Positions 1 to 7,407 of a stretch of DNA of 46,209 bases are shown piece after piece (within the stretch, counting starts at the first letter, position 1; every line of letters starts with the position of its first letter). The translations under genes were made by a program, and so were the position numbers. The stretch covers positions 1-46,209 of the forward strand of contig DASQNO010000032.1 of the NCBI GenBank assembly GCA_035644935.1, written 5' to 3'. Source of the DNA: CADCVW01 sp035644935. GTDB taxonomy: Bacteria; Pseudomonadota; Alphaproteobacteria; Sphingomonadales; Sphingomonadaceae. Under the pieces are notes generated by a model that saw nothing but the letters and a program-made list of their open reading frames with translations, was not told where the DNA came from and ran no database searches.

Positions 1-10
1 TCGCTGAAGC

Positions 11-382
11 TTACTTGAGCTCGACGGTGCCGCCGGCATCCTCGATCTGCTTCTTGATCTTCTCGGCATCGGCCTTGCTGATGCCTTCCTTGATCGCCTT
101 GGGCGCGCTCTCGACCAGCGTCTTGGCTTCGCCCAGACCCAGGCCGGTGATGACGCGGATTTCCTTGATGACGTTGATCTTCTTGCCGCCGTCGCCGGTC
201 AGGATGACATCGAACTCGGTCTGCTCCTCGACGGCTGCGGCCGGCGCGGCGGCGGCGGCGGGGCCGGCAACCGCGGCGGCGGCGGACACACCCCAACGCT
301 CTTCAAGCGCCTTGGCGAGGTCGGCGGCTTCCAAGACCGTCAGGGTGGAAAGCTGTTCTACGATGCTGTTGATGTCTGCCAT
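11..382 (-). CDS. rplL: 50S ribosomal protein L7/L12
   Basis: This is the 123-residue stalk protein L7/L12, which binds L10 as dimers and recruits translation factors to the ribosome. The N-terminal dimerisation segment (residues 1-32) starts MADINSIVEQLSTLTVLEAA. An Ala/Pro-rich hinge follows (about 36-50). The globular C-terminal domain has the hallmark EFDVILTGDGGKKINVIKEI and GLGLGEAKTLVE stretches. Length matches the family. It is the last gene of the rplK-rplA-rplJ-rplL set on the minus strand; in most bacteria rpoB follows and would lie outside the window. The spacer to rplJ carries a palindromic repeat. Confidence 0.98.
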   Translation of the reverse strand: MADINSIVEQLSTLTVLEAADLAKALEERWGVSAAAAVAGPAAAAAPAAAVEEQTEFDVILTGDGGKKINVIKEIRVITGLGLGEAKTLVESAPKAIKEGISKADAEKIKKQIEDAGGTVELK

Positions 383-409
383 TTGTCTGCTCCGTTAAGT
401 TTTCCTGTT

Positions 410-474
410 CCCCGGCGTCGGCCGGGGTCCAGTCGTGCGATGGTGTCACTGGGCTCCAGCCTACGCCGGAGCAC
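410..474. repeat. Palindromic repeat, family A, short form
   Basis: The rplJ-rplL spacer contains a palindromic element of the same family as those at 21150-21255 and 42755-42857. It starts with a ccccggcgt-type end, has the shared ggccggggtccagtcgtgc core, and closes with a cctacgccgg-type end. It lacks the inner hairpin module (the one centred on caaagtagtactttg) that the other two copies have, so this is the short form. Confidence 0.75.
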
Positions 475-488
475 AGAAGTCTTGTTCT

Positions 489-1010
489 CTAAGCCGCTTC
501 GCTGTCGCGTTCGGCGTAGGCGTTGAACACGCGGGCGAGCTTGCCTGCCGGCGCGTTGACCAGCTGCGCGATCTTGGTTGCGGGCGCCTGGATGAGGCCC
601 ACGAGTCGTCCGCGCAGTTCGTCCAGCGAGGGGAGGGCGGCGAGCGCTCTCACTCCGCCCACGTCCAGCACGGTGGCGCCCATCGCGCCGCCGACGATCT
701 CGAACTTGTCGGTGGTCTTCGCGAAGTCCACCGCCACCTTGGCGGCGGCGACCGGATCCCGCGAGGTCGCGAGCGCGGTCGGGCCGGTCAGGAGATCGGT
801 GATCGACTGGTACTTGGTCCCTTCGGCCGCGATCAGCGTCAGGGTATTCTTGGCCACCTTGTAGTCGGCGCCCGCTTCCCGCATCCGTCCCCTCAGGTCC
901 GTGGACTGCGCCACGGTGAGGCCGAGATTGCGGGTGACGACCACCACGCTGACCTCGTCGAACGTTGCTTTCAGCGCGGCGACGGCGGCGGCCTTTTGGG
1001 CACGATCCAT
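489..1010 (-). CDS. rplJ: 50S ribosomal protein L10
   Basis: This is the 173-residue L10 protein, the base of the L7/L12 stalk and usually the autogenous repressor of rplJL. The open frame extends to 1049, but the ATG at 1010 starts the canonical MDRAQKAAAVAALK and is preceded by a GGAG-type ribosome binding site in the minus-strand leader. Typical features include the VVVVTRNLGLTVAQSTDLR region and the C-terminal L12-binding helix (AQLVNAPAGKLARVFNAYAE). It lies between rplA and rplL with the same orientation. Confidence 0.97.
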   Translation of the reverse strand: MDRAQKAAAVAALKATFDEVSVVVVTRNLGLTVAQSTDLRGRMREAGADYKVAKNTLTLIAAEGTKYQSITDLLTGPTALATSRDPVAAAKVAVDFAKTTDKFEIVGGAMGATVLDVGGVRALAALPSLDELRGRLVGLIQAPATKIAQLVNAPAGKLARVFNAYAERDSEAA

Positions 1011-1251
1011 ATGCACACTCCTGTATCCGGCGCGCGCGAGGGTTCGCACACGCCAATCGAAATCCGAGGGGTGAAGCTTGCGGCCGCGGCCCGAAGGCCA
1101 TGGCAGGCGAAGGCCGGGAGGCCGTTCGCGTAAACTCTTCCCCGTCTTGGTAGGAGATTAAGGGCGCAAGGCCCACCCACTGTCTCGGACGGTCTTCCCG
1201 CTAACGGGAAGGTGAGGGCGCTATAGCAGACCCGCCGCGCGCCGCAACGAC
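1011..1251 (-). promoter_or_regulatory. rplJ leader region, possible L10 autoregulatory leader
   Basis: About 240 bases separate the rplA terminator hairpin from the rplJ start and hold no convincing gene. They contain inverted repeats, for example cttcccg-ctaa-cgggaag at 1194-1211. In most bacteria the rplJL leader RNA binds L10 and controls translation. The position and length fit such a leader, but I could not fold the RNA or match it to a covariance model, so this is an inference from context. Confidence 0.35.
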
Positions 1252-1279
1252 AAAAGGCCGGGATCGCTCCCGGCCTTTT
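1252..1279 (-). terminator. Rho-independent-type terminator after rplA
   Basis: There is a perfect 12-base-pair inverted repeat, aaaaggccggga (1252-1263) and tcccggcctttt (1268-1279), around a four-base loop. On the minus strand it lies 25 bases past the rplA stop codon and ends in a TTTT run. It would close the rplK-rplA transcript before rplJL. Confidence 0.8.
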
Positions 1280-1304
1280 GCGTGTCCCAGAGGCGAATCG
1301 CAGC

Positions 1305-2003
1305 CTAGACCGCGACGACCTCGCTGACGTCGATCCTGACGCCCGGACCCATGGACGAGCTCATCGCCGCCTTTTGCAGGTACTTGCCCTTGGCGCCCGT
1401 CGGCTTGGCCTTGACCACCGCGTCGACCAGCGCGTCGAAGTTGCGGCGCAGGTCTTCGGGCGAGAAGCTCGCCTTGCCGATCCCCGAATGGATGATCCCG
1501 GCCTTTTCGACGCGATATTCGATCTGACCGCCCTTGGCCGCCTTGACGGCTTCCGTGACGTTCATCGTCACCGTGCCGAGCTTGGGGTTGGGCATCAGGC
1601 CCTTGGGGCCCAGGACCTTACCCAACCGCCCGACGACGCCCATCATGTCCGGCGTCGCGATGACCCGATCGAAGTCGATGGTGCCGCCCTGGATCGTCTC
1701 CATCAGGTCCTCGGCGCCCACGACGTCGGCGCCCGCCGCGGTCGCCTCGTCGGCCTTGGCGCCCTTGGCGAACACCGCCACGCGCACCGTCTTGCCCGTG
1801 CCGCTCGGCAGCGTCACGACGCCGCGCACCATCTGGTCCGCATGCCGCGGGTCGACGCCCAGGTTCAGCGACACCTCGATCGTCTCGTCGAACTTGCTCG
1901 TCGCGTTGGACCGCACCAGCGCGATCGCGTCGTTGACGCCGTGCAGCTTCTCGCGGTCGACGGTCGGCGCCTGCGCCTTTTGCTTCTTGGTCAGCTTGGC
2001 CAT
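1305..2003 (-). CDS. rplA: 50S ribosomal protein L1
   Basis: This is the 232-residue L1 protein, which binds 23S rRNA at the L1 stalk next to the E site. The ATG at 2003 gives the canonical MAKLTKKQKA start; the frame itself stays open to 2072. Signature stretches seen are ATSKFDETIEVSLNLGVDPRHADQ (split over residues about 35-60), GTGKTVRVAVFAKGAKADEA, and the L1 signature around DRVIATPDMMGVVGRLGKVLG. It sits 4 bases downstream of the rplK stop, so the two are surely cotranscribed. Confidence 0.97.
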   Translation of the reverse strand: MAKLTKKQKAQAPTVDREKLHGVNDAIALVRSNATSKFDETIEVSLNLGVDPRHADQMVRGVVTLPSGTGKTVRVAVFAKGAKADEATAAGADVVGAEDLMETIQGGTIDFDRVIATPDMMGVVGRLGKVLGPKGLMPNPKLGTVTMNVTEAVKAAKGGQIEYRVEKAGIIHSGIGKASFSPEDLRRNFDALVDAVVKAKPTGAKGKYLQKAAMSSSMGPGVRIDVSEVVAV

Positions 2004-2007
2004 CCTC

Positions 2008-2439
2008 TTAACCCTCCACCACTTGCAGGCCCATCGCGCGGGCGGACCCTTCGATGATCCGCGTCGCGGCATCCAGGTCGTTGGCGTTCAGATCCTTCAT
2101 CTTGGTCGTCGCGATCTCGCTCAGCTGCGACCGCTTGATCGAGCCCGCCGACACCTTCGACGGCTCCTTCGAACCCGCCTTGATCCCGGCCGCCTTCATG
2201 ATCAGGAAGCTCGCCGGCGGCGTCTTGGTCTCGAACGAGAACGACCGGTCCGCATAGACGGTGATCACCGTCGGGATCGGCATGCCCTGTTCCAGGTCGG
2301 TCGTCGCCGCGTTGAACGCTTTCACGAACTCCATGATGTTGACGCCGCGCTGGCCCAGCGCCGGGCCGATCGGGGGGGAGGGGTTGGCCTTGCCTGCAGG
2401 CACCTGCAGCTTGATATAGCCGGTAATCTTTTTCGCCAC
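2008..2439 (-). CDS. rplK: 50S ribosomal protein L11
   Basis: This is the 143-residue L11 protein of the GTPase-associated centre, needed for stringent-response sensing. The start MAKKITGYIKLQVPAGKANP, the PPIGPALGQRGVNIMEF motif and the C-terminal rRNA-binding domain (residues about 75-143) are all present. It is the first gene of the rplK-rplA pair. In the usual bacterial order nusG lies directly upstream, but here about 6 kb of foreign or repeat-rich DNA intervenes, so rplK must now have its own promoter. I could not pick one with confidence. Confidence 0.97.
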   Translation of the reverse strand: MAKKITGYIKLQVPAGKANPSPPIGPALGQRGVNIMEFVKAFNAATTDLEQGMPIPTVITVYADRSFSFETKTPPASFLIMKAAGIKAGSKEPSKVSAGSIKRSQLSEIATTKMKDLNANDLDAATRIIEGSARAMGLQVVEG

Positions 2440-2851
2440 GTGTCACTCTCTTTCAAGTTTAGCGGTCCGAACGGATTGCGGGTCGAAGTGGTACTTCGAT
2501 CCGGGGATCCTCCCGCGATAAGTCCTCTCCCCTCCGAGGGAGAGGCGACTCGCCGACAGGCGAGCGGGTGAGGGGGTGCTTCCGCGCCGAAGCACCGGAA
2601 GCCGCCGCCCTTAAACCAGTTCACGTTAAAGGCCAAGGCTTCCCCCCGCCGTCATTGCGACCCCGGCGAAGGCCGGGGGCGGCAATCCAGGCCGGAACGC
2701 CTCGCTGGCCACGAACCTAGGCCGCCACGCTGCTGCGCAGCACCAGTTCATCCTGAGCGACTCCGCAGGCTTCGTCGAAGGGCTCGCGATGAGGCTTGCC
2801 GAGTAGGAAATCACCTGAAACAAACAGGAAACATCCTATCGGAGCCCCGCC
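2440..2851. other. Repeat-rich gene-free spacer upstream of rplK
   Basis: This stretch of about 410 bases holds no supportable gene. It contains several small palindromes. These are tcgaagt-ggt-acttcga at 2483-2499 (a diverged relative of the inner hairpin of family A), a ctctcccctccgagggagag element at 2524-2577, and ggtgcttc/gaagcacc near 2577-2598. There is also a direct remnant of the cgtcattgcga...ccggcgaaggccggg type near 2650-2690 and a fragment resembling a tcatcctgagc...tcgaaggg repeat at 2745-2782. The rplK promoter should lie here, but no clear -35/-10 pair stands out. Confidence 0.6.
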
Positions 2852-3985
2852 ATGCCCCGCCGCCCCAACCCCCGCGCCTACACGCTCGAAAACGCCGCCT
2901 TCCTCCGCCACCTTCGCCGCACCGGCAACGCGCACGAGGCCGCCCGCGCGCTGGCCGCCAGCCGCTCCCGCTTCACCCGCCGCCGCGCCAAGGACCCCGC
3001 CTTCGCCGCCCGATGGGACGCCGCGCTGGTCGTGGCGCAGGCTTCTTTATCCTCCCTGAGCTCCGCTCGGGGAGGGGGACCGCCGCCAAAGGCGGTGGTG
3101 GAGGGGCCTCTTCGCTCGAACGCGAGCTCGACCCCCGAACCCCACCTCCTCCTCCGCCGGGACGGCACCGTCCAGCTCCGCCGCCGCCTCCCCACCGCCA
3201 TCTCCCCCGCCGCCGAACAGCGCTTCCTCACCGCGCTCGCGGCCTGCGCCAACGTCCGCCTCGCCGCGCGCGCCGCCGGCTTTTCCCACGCCAGCTTCTA
3301 CGCGCGCAAACGCCGCCATCCCGGCTTCGCGCGCCAATGGCAGGCGGCGCTCGCGCAAGGCTACGAACGGCTGCAGCTGGCGCTGCTCGAAAGCTGGAGC
3401 GCCGACTCGCACGATCAGGACGCCTGGGCGCACAACGCGCCGCCGCCGATGCCGCCGATGTCCGCCAACCAGGCGCTGCAGCTCATGTACCTGCATCAGA
3501 AGGAGGCGCGCGCCATGCAGGAGCCCCCCGTCCTGCGCCGCCGCCGCGGCGAGACGCACGAGGCCGTCATCGTCCGCCAGGTGCTGATCCACGAGGCGTG
3601 GATGGAGCGCGACCGCGCCGCCTTTCGCGAGGCCGAGGCGGCGCGCCGCGCGAAGGGCGAGCGGCCCTATTGGGACGGCCTCCCCGACCCCCACGAGCCC
3701 CCCGCGCCCGTTCTCCCCGATCTCGCGCAGCTGATGGAGGGGAGCAGTCTCGGCGGCCACTCCCCCGGCCGCCGCCGCAAGCCGCCGCCCGAATGGACCC
3801 CCGTCGACCCCGCCGACCCGCCCCCCGACGGCGGCGAGCTGGCCTTGTTCGGCGGCTGGCGCATCGACGACTGGCGCCGCGCGCAAGCCGAGGAGGAGGA
3901 GGGCGAGATCATCTCCGAGCGCCCGGCGCGGGGGAAGGGGAGCCGGGGGCCGCGGAGGAAGAGGGGTGGGGAGGGCGGAGATTAG
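2852..3985 (+). CDS. Protein with two helix-turn-helix-like repeats, function unknown
   Basis: This is a 377-residue basic protein with high GC content. It has two similar segments: residues about 14-68 (FLRHLRRTGNAHEAARALAA...FAARWDAAL) and about 126-180 (FLTALAACANVRLAARAAGF...FARQWQAAL). Each has a helix-turn-helix-like pattern followed by an F-A-x-x-W-x-A-A-L signature. This resembles the DNA-binding head of phage terminase small subunits, but no large subunit or other phage gene is nearby. The C-terminal third is Pro/Arg-rich and low complexity. Residues about 67-87 are encoded by a short palindromic repeat of the kind otherwise found between genes (3050-3110). It may be a domesticated DNA-binding protein; the function is not known. 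Confidence 0.7.
   Translation: MPRRPNPRAYTLENAAFLRHLRRTGNAHEAARALAASRSRFTRRRAKDPAFAARWDAALVVAQASLSSLSSARGGGPPPKAVVEGPLRSNASSTPEPHLLLRRDGTVQLRRRLPTAISPAAEQRFLTALAACANVRLAARAAGFSHASFYARKRRHPGFARQWQAALAQGYERLQLALLESWSADSHDQDAWAHNAPPPMPPMSANQALQLMYLHQKEARAMQEPPVLRRRRGETHEAVIVRQVLIHEAWMERDRAAFREAEAARRAKGERPYWDGLPDPHEPPAPVLPDLAQLMEGSSLGGHSPGRRRKPPPEWTPVDPADPPPDGGELALFGGWRIDDWRRAQAEEEEGEIISERPARGKGSRGPRRKRGGEGGD
3050..3110. repeat. Palindromic repeat, family B, half copy inside a coding region
   Basis: The sequence tcctccctgag...cggggagggggacc...ggtggtggaggggcc matches the left half of the intergenic elements at 28802-28922 and 38164-38320. Here it lies in frame inside the 2852-3985 gene and encodes a Ser/Gly/Pro-rich linker between the two HTH-like repeats. 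The right half is missing. Confidence 0.65.
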
Positions 3986-4107
3986 GACCTCAGGCGACTT
4001 GCGACGCTCGCAACCGCGTCCTGCGCCGCGGAAGTTTGCTGTTCGCGCCTTGTTCTAATTTCGTGGTGTGTTACTGGCCTAAGCAGAACCACTAGGATGC
4101 AGGTGCT

Positions 4108-5190
4108 ATGAAGCGGTTCTCCCGGGTGCGAATCGAGGCAGGCATGGGTCTCGATGACGTTGTCAGAGAGTTCGGCGTGTCTTGTGCAACGGCTTGGGAT
4201 TGGGAAACTGACCGGGCGGAACCTCCGACGCAGGTGATCCGATCCCTTGATCTTATACGCAGCTTTTCAACTAACACGTTGCCGGTTCCGATTGATAACG
4301 CGGGCTTACAGCGCATCTCCGGTCCAGACGCACCTGTGGATATCACGAGGTCAGCCATTGACCCTCTAAGATCACCCGGCCAGGGGCTCATAGCTATGAA
4401 GCTCTTGTCCCTAGACTCTGTTGACATGCCCCCGATGGGCGATCGTCCTTTAGGTGTTCTGAGTGGGCGTAGGGCGATGAAACCGCCTCTTCGCGCAGGG
4501 AAGCCACGGCTGCTCGATCTCTTTTGCTGCGCTGGGGGTGCAGGCGTGGGGTACGAGCGCGCGGGTTTCGAGGTAGTCGGCGTCGATATCGTCGATCGCC
4601 CTAGCTACCCTCTTAGGTTTCTTCAGGCCGACGCGATGACGCTGGACCCGGATTTCCTGTCCTCCTTCGACGCAATTCATGCGTCGCCTCCCTGTCAGTC
4701 TTACTCAGATCTAGCGAAGCGTAACGGCAACGCTGCTGAGTGGCCCCGCTTGATCGAGCCCGTTAGGGAAATGCTCGTTAAATCTGGGCGCCCGTACGTC
4801 ATGGAAAACGTCGAGGGTGCGCCGCTGCTCAATCCGGTCGTGCTCTGCGGGACAATGTTTCCTGGACTGCGGGTACTTCGTCACCGGCTCTTTGAAGCGA
4901 ACTTCACGATCGTTCCGCCCCAACATAAGAAGCACCCGAAGGTACATACCTTTGACAAGCGTAAGTCTCACTTTGGAAAGACGAACGAGTGGACAGACTT
5001 CGTACAGGTCACTGGTGGCGGAAACTGCACTCTCGCGGCAGCGCGAGAAGCGATGGGCATCGACTGGATGACTAAGGGCGAGATCAACGAAGCTATACCA
5101 CCTGCCTATACTGAGCTGATCGGCCGCCAGCTGTTGGCACACCTGCAAGCCGATGATTCGTCCAAAGTGATGGAGCTTGAAGAAGCCTGA
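4108..5190 (+). CDS. C5-cytosine DNA methyltransferase with N-terminal helix-turn-helix
   Basis: The protein has 360 residues. It carries the C5-methyltransferase motifs: motif I LLDLFCCAGGAGVGYERAGF (about 134-153, AdoMet binding), motif IV with the catalytic cysteine in SPPCQS (Cys196), and motif VI ENV (233-235). It therefore methylates cytosine at C5 in DNA; the target is unknown. Residues about 8-46 form an XRE-like helix-turn-helix (GMGLDDVVREFGVSCATAWDWE), as in methyltransferases such as M.EcoRII and M.SsoII that repress their own gene. The catalytic part is short, in the manner of phage-type enzymes. GC content is clearly lower than in the neighbouring ribosomal genes, a sign of transfer. 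It is convergent with an HNH nuclease and close to vsr, so it is probably the modification half of a restriction-modification system. Confidence 0.93.
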   Translation: MKRFSRVRIEAGMGLDDVVREFGVSCATAWDWETDRAEPPTQVIRSLDLIRSFSTNTLPVPIDNAGLQRISGPDAPVDITRSAIDPLRSPGQGLIAMKLLSLDSVDMPPMGDRPLGVLSGRRAMKPPLRAGKPRLLDLFCCAGGAGVGYERAGFEVVGVDIVDRPSYPLRFLQADAMTLDPDFLSSFDAIHASPPCQSYSDLAKRNGNAAEWPRLIEPVREMLVKSGRPYVMENVEGAPLLNPVVLCGTMFPGLRVLRHRLFEANFTIVPPQHKKHPKVHTFDKRKSHFGKTNEWTDFVQVTGGGNCTLAAAREAMGIDWMTKGEINEAIPPAYTELIGRQLLAHLQADDSSKVMELEEA

Positions 5191-5197
5191 CTAAATC

Positions 5198-5213
5198 GAG
5201 AGAAATATCTCTC
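5198..5213. terminator. Small hairpin between convergent methyltransferase and HNH genes
   Basis: The sequence gagaga-aata-tctctc forms a 6-base-pair stem with a four-base loop in the 21-base gap between the two stop codons. It could act on both strands. It is short, GC-poor and has no strong T-tract, so termination is only a suggestion. Confidence 0.35.
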
Positions 5214-6156
5214 AAGCTAGTGTCAGATTGCTGCCCGCGTGCACTGCGTCGTGATGTACGTTACAGAGCGTGACGAGATTGTCCGGTTCGTTCGTTCCGC
5301 GCTTCGCATGCTGCAAGATGTGGTGGAGTTCGAGGCGCCGCCTTGGACCCGGTGGTGGGTTCTTAGCATCGAAATCGCAGCCGCGGAATCTGCAAGAATA
5401 GCTGTCGCGCTGAAGGACCTTGATCCGGACATCCTCTGGTATCTTCCTATCATGGGGCTCAGCTTGTGCAAGATCTTCAAGAACGTACACACCCGGCGGC
5501 AGATCAGGTCGCTCGGTCATCTGTGTAGCGATATTCCAACCTTCCTCTGTGCGGAGCTCCCTGACTCTCCGCGCCCACTCGGAACGGTCCTTAGCAACAT
5601 ATCGCAATTCTTCGGCGGTGACGGGTGCACCTACGTTGGCCCGCAGATAATTCAGCAATTTTTCTTTGACCGAACCCTCGCTTCGGCGAATTTCATTGGC
5701 GATGTTCCAGCGTAGGGCGGCTTCACGATCCTGCTCATCTCGGAGCAGGACGTAATCATCCACTCGGATGATGTCTTTATCGAAAATGGCGCGCTCTTCC
5801 GGAAGCAGGTCCAGAAGCGCTCGCCCACTCAGAATTGGCCAACCGAACTCAACGCGAAGCTCCCTGATCCGACGCGCGTATTCTTGAATGCCGGACACTA
5901 CCATCAGCTCGTCGCCCGCAATTACGGCCGAGGGATAGCGGCGCAGGTAACTCAATATGCGGTCACGCGCTGATGCCCGAGCGTCTGCGCCCAATAATGA
6001 GCTCCCAAGGTCGCGCAGCTCATGAAAGACGGGGATTAACGCCTGTACCTGATGCCGCAGATCGGAGGCAGACAGATGTCGCTCGAAATCGGTCAGAAGC
6101 CCCACTAAGGCCTGTCGCTTCGCCTCCGGAGTACCTCTTGATGGTCGTCTCCCCAC
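5212..6156 (-). CDS. HNH endonuclease with duplicated winged-helix-like domains (probable restriction enzyme)
   Basis: The protein has 314 residues. The C-terminal part (about 243-310) is an HNH nuclease with LELHHI (His278-His279), Asn293 and the closing LCNVHH (His301-His302). Cys255, Cys260 and Cys298 probably bind structural zinc. Ahead of it lie two similar segments, residues 62-140 and 162-228. Each is built as helix, then RRIRELR.EFGW / RRVRELR.EEGW, then a strand pair ending in YVL. This is a winged-helix-like repeat that could read the DNA target. The gene faces the methyltransferase tail to tail and is divergent from vsr. Together they fit a type II restriction system. Specificity cannot be read from the sequence. 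Lower GC indicates acquisition. Confidence 0.85.
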   Translation of the reverse strand: MGRRPSRGTPEAKRQALVGLLTDFERHLSASDLRHQVQALIPVFHELRDLGSSLLGADARASARDRILSYLRRYPSAVIAGDELMVVSGIQEYARRIRELRVEFGWPILSGRALLDLLPEERAIFDKDIIRVDDYVLLRDEQDREAALRWNIANEIRRSEGSVKEKLLNYLRANVGAPVTAEELRYVAKDRSEWARRVRELRTEEGWNIATQMTERPDLPPGVYVLEDLAQAEPHDRKIPEDVRIKVLQRDSYSCRFRGCDFDAKNPPPGPRRRLELHHILQHAKRGTNEPDNLVTLCNVHHDAVHAGSNLTLA

Positions 6157-6189
6157 TTTGCCCCCGGTCGCTAACTCGCATGACGATAG

Positions 6190-6657
6190 TTGGAATACCG
6201 ATCAGCTACAATTCTCATCGGCTGCCGGTGGAACGTGGCTGACAAGCTTTCGCCACAGGCGAGAAGCGCCAACATGGCGCGCGTTCGCAATCGCGATACG
6301 CGGCCCGAGATGTTGGTGCGCCGCCTGACACATGGTCTCGGCTACCGTTACGGGCTTCATAGACCCGAACTGCCTGGAAAGCCTGACTTGGTGTTCCGGT
6401 CTCGCCGCAAGGTAATCTTCGTGCACGGTTGTTTCTGGCATCGGCATCCCCAATGCCGACGGGCAACCGTCCCGAAGTCGAACCGCGAATTTTGGAATAG
6501 CAAGCTACAGAAAAATACTGACCGAGATGCAGCTCAACTCGCTGCCCTTGAAGCAGCGGGCTGGAGAACGCTGGTGATTTGGGAATGTCAGACCAAGGAT
6601 ATGGAGCAACTGACGCAGACGATCAGATCTTTCCTGGAGCACAGGCATCCCGAATAA
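6190..6657 (+). CDS. vsr: Very short patch repair endonuclease (Vsr)
   Basis: Vsr nicks DNA 5' of the T in T:G mismatches that arise when 5-methylcytosine deaminates. Family features are SANMARVRNRDTRPEMLVRR, the catalytic aspartate in PGKPDLVF (Asp66), VIFVHGCFWHRH (His79, His84) and the closing VIWEC. Numbering is from the ATG at 6190. An in-frame GTG at 6235 would give the start VADKLSPQARS, nearer to known Vsr N-termini, so the true protein may be 140 rather than 155 residues. Only 33-78 bases separate it from the divergent HNH gene, so the promoters must be packed together. Its presence agrees with a C5-methylating enzyme next door. Confidence 0.95.
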   Translation: MEYRSATILIGCRWNVADKLSPQARSANMARVRNRDTRPEMLVRRLTHGLGYRYGLHRPELPGKPDLVFRSRRKVIFVHGCFWHRHPQCRRATVPKSNREFWNSKLQKNTDRDAAQLAALEAAGWRTLVIWECQTKDMEQLTQTIRSFLEHRHPE

Positions 6658-6673
6658 GTCGTTGACTGAGCCG

Positions 6674-7009
6674 TCAGGAGAAGCCGGGGCTTTGGAGTTT
6701 TTCATGGCCGCGGGACCAAAGCAGGTCCAGCTCGCCTTGGTTCTTTGGCGTGTAGGAGATGAACTCGTCGGGCCCCACGGGACCTAACCCGAACTCGCCT
6801 ATTACATAGCGATCCCGTGTCCCCCAAAGGACCGCGATACCCTTCTGGTCGAGGTAGTCCCGAGCGCCGCCGTTTCGTCGTATGCGCTTCAGTGGGTCTA
6901 ATTGCTCATCCGCCAGTTCGGCAATTTCCTGCCTGGAAATGGGTTCCTCCTGACGGTTTTCGAAAAGGGCGGCAAGGCGCTGAGCAACGGCACGGGCTGC
7001 ACCTTTCAT
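6674..7009 (-). CDS. Small winged-helix-like protein in the restriction island
   Basis: The protein has 111 residues with an AGGAG ribosome binding site upstream of the ATG. I do not recognise a named family. Residues 5-73 show a pattern of helix (VAQRLAALFENR), ISRQEIAELA, then RIRRNGGARDYLDQKGIAVLWG and a terminal strand RYVIGE. This order resembles the repeats in the HNH protein at 5212-6156 (helix, RRIRELR..GW, YVL). It may be a single DNA-binding domain of the same class that acts as a regulator or accessory subunit. The C-terminal 40 residues are unassigned. It could also be a remnant of a larger nuclease. Confidence 0.6.
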   Translation of the reverse strand: MKGAARAVAQRLAALFENRQEEPISRQEIAELADEQLDPLKRIRRNGGARDYLDQKGIAVLWGTRDRYVIGEFGLGPVGPDEFISYTPKNQGELDLLWSRGHEKLQSPGFS

Positions 7010-7407
7010 CGGGACGGCTCCTAACTGCGGGTAAAGAGACCTTATATATAAAGAATGATGCCGCCGCCGCGATAAATTAATCTCGGTGCGTGACGGCCAT
7101 CAAACACGCATACATCCGAACTTAAAAAACGCGCCAAATTCGAGTTTGAAAAGCACGTGGAAAAAGTTCGCAAAATGCGAACTTTCTGTTGCAGCCAAAA
7201 TTGCACTGTGCGTAAGATGCACAAGAACGGAAAGGTTGACGATGCGCTGCAAAGCCCTTTCGGAAGGGGCCGCAGTCCCACCCAGGAGCCGCCAACCTTT
7301 CCGTTCGATCCACCCGTTTGGGCCGGGTTTCACAGCAGGACAACATCCCACCGCTTCCTATACTGGAGGATCGGGAAACAAGCGCAAGCGGTATTTTGGC
7401 CTATATC
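7010..7407. other. Gene-free spacer with a 9-bp palindrome
   Basis: About 400 bases of low GC for this genome show no convincing gene; the short open frames have no family pattern and no good start. An inverted repeat aaagttcgc (7163-7171) and gcgaacttt (7177-7185) with a five-base spacer stands out and could be an operator. Nothing else was recognised. Confidence 0.5.
7163..7185. promoter_or_regulatory. Perfect inverted repeat, possible operator
   Basis: Two perfect 9-base arms, aaagttcgc and gcgaacttt, flank the spacer aaaat. The site lies upstream of the 6674-7009 gene and downstream of the HigBA operon, in the island that encodes several helix-turn-helix proteins. Binding by any of these is speculative. 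Confidence 0.35.
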
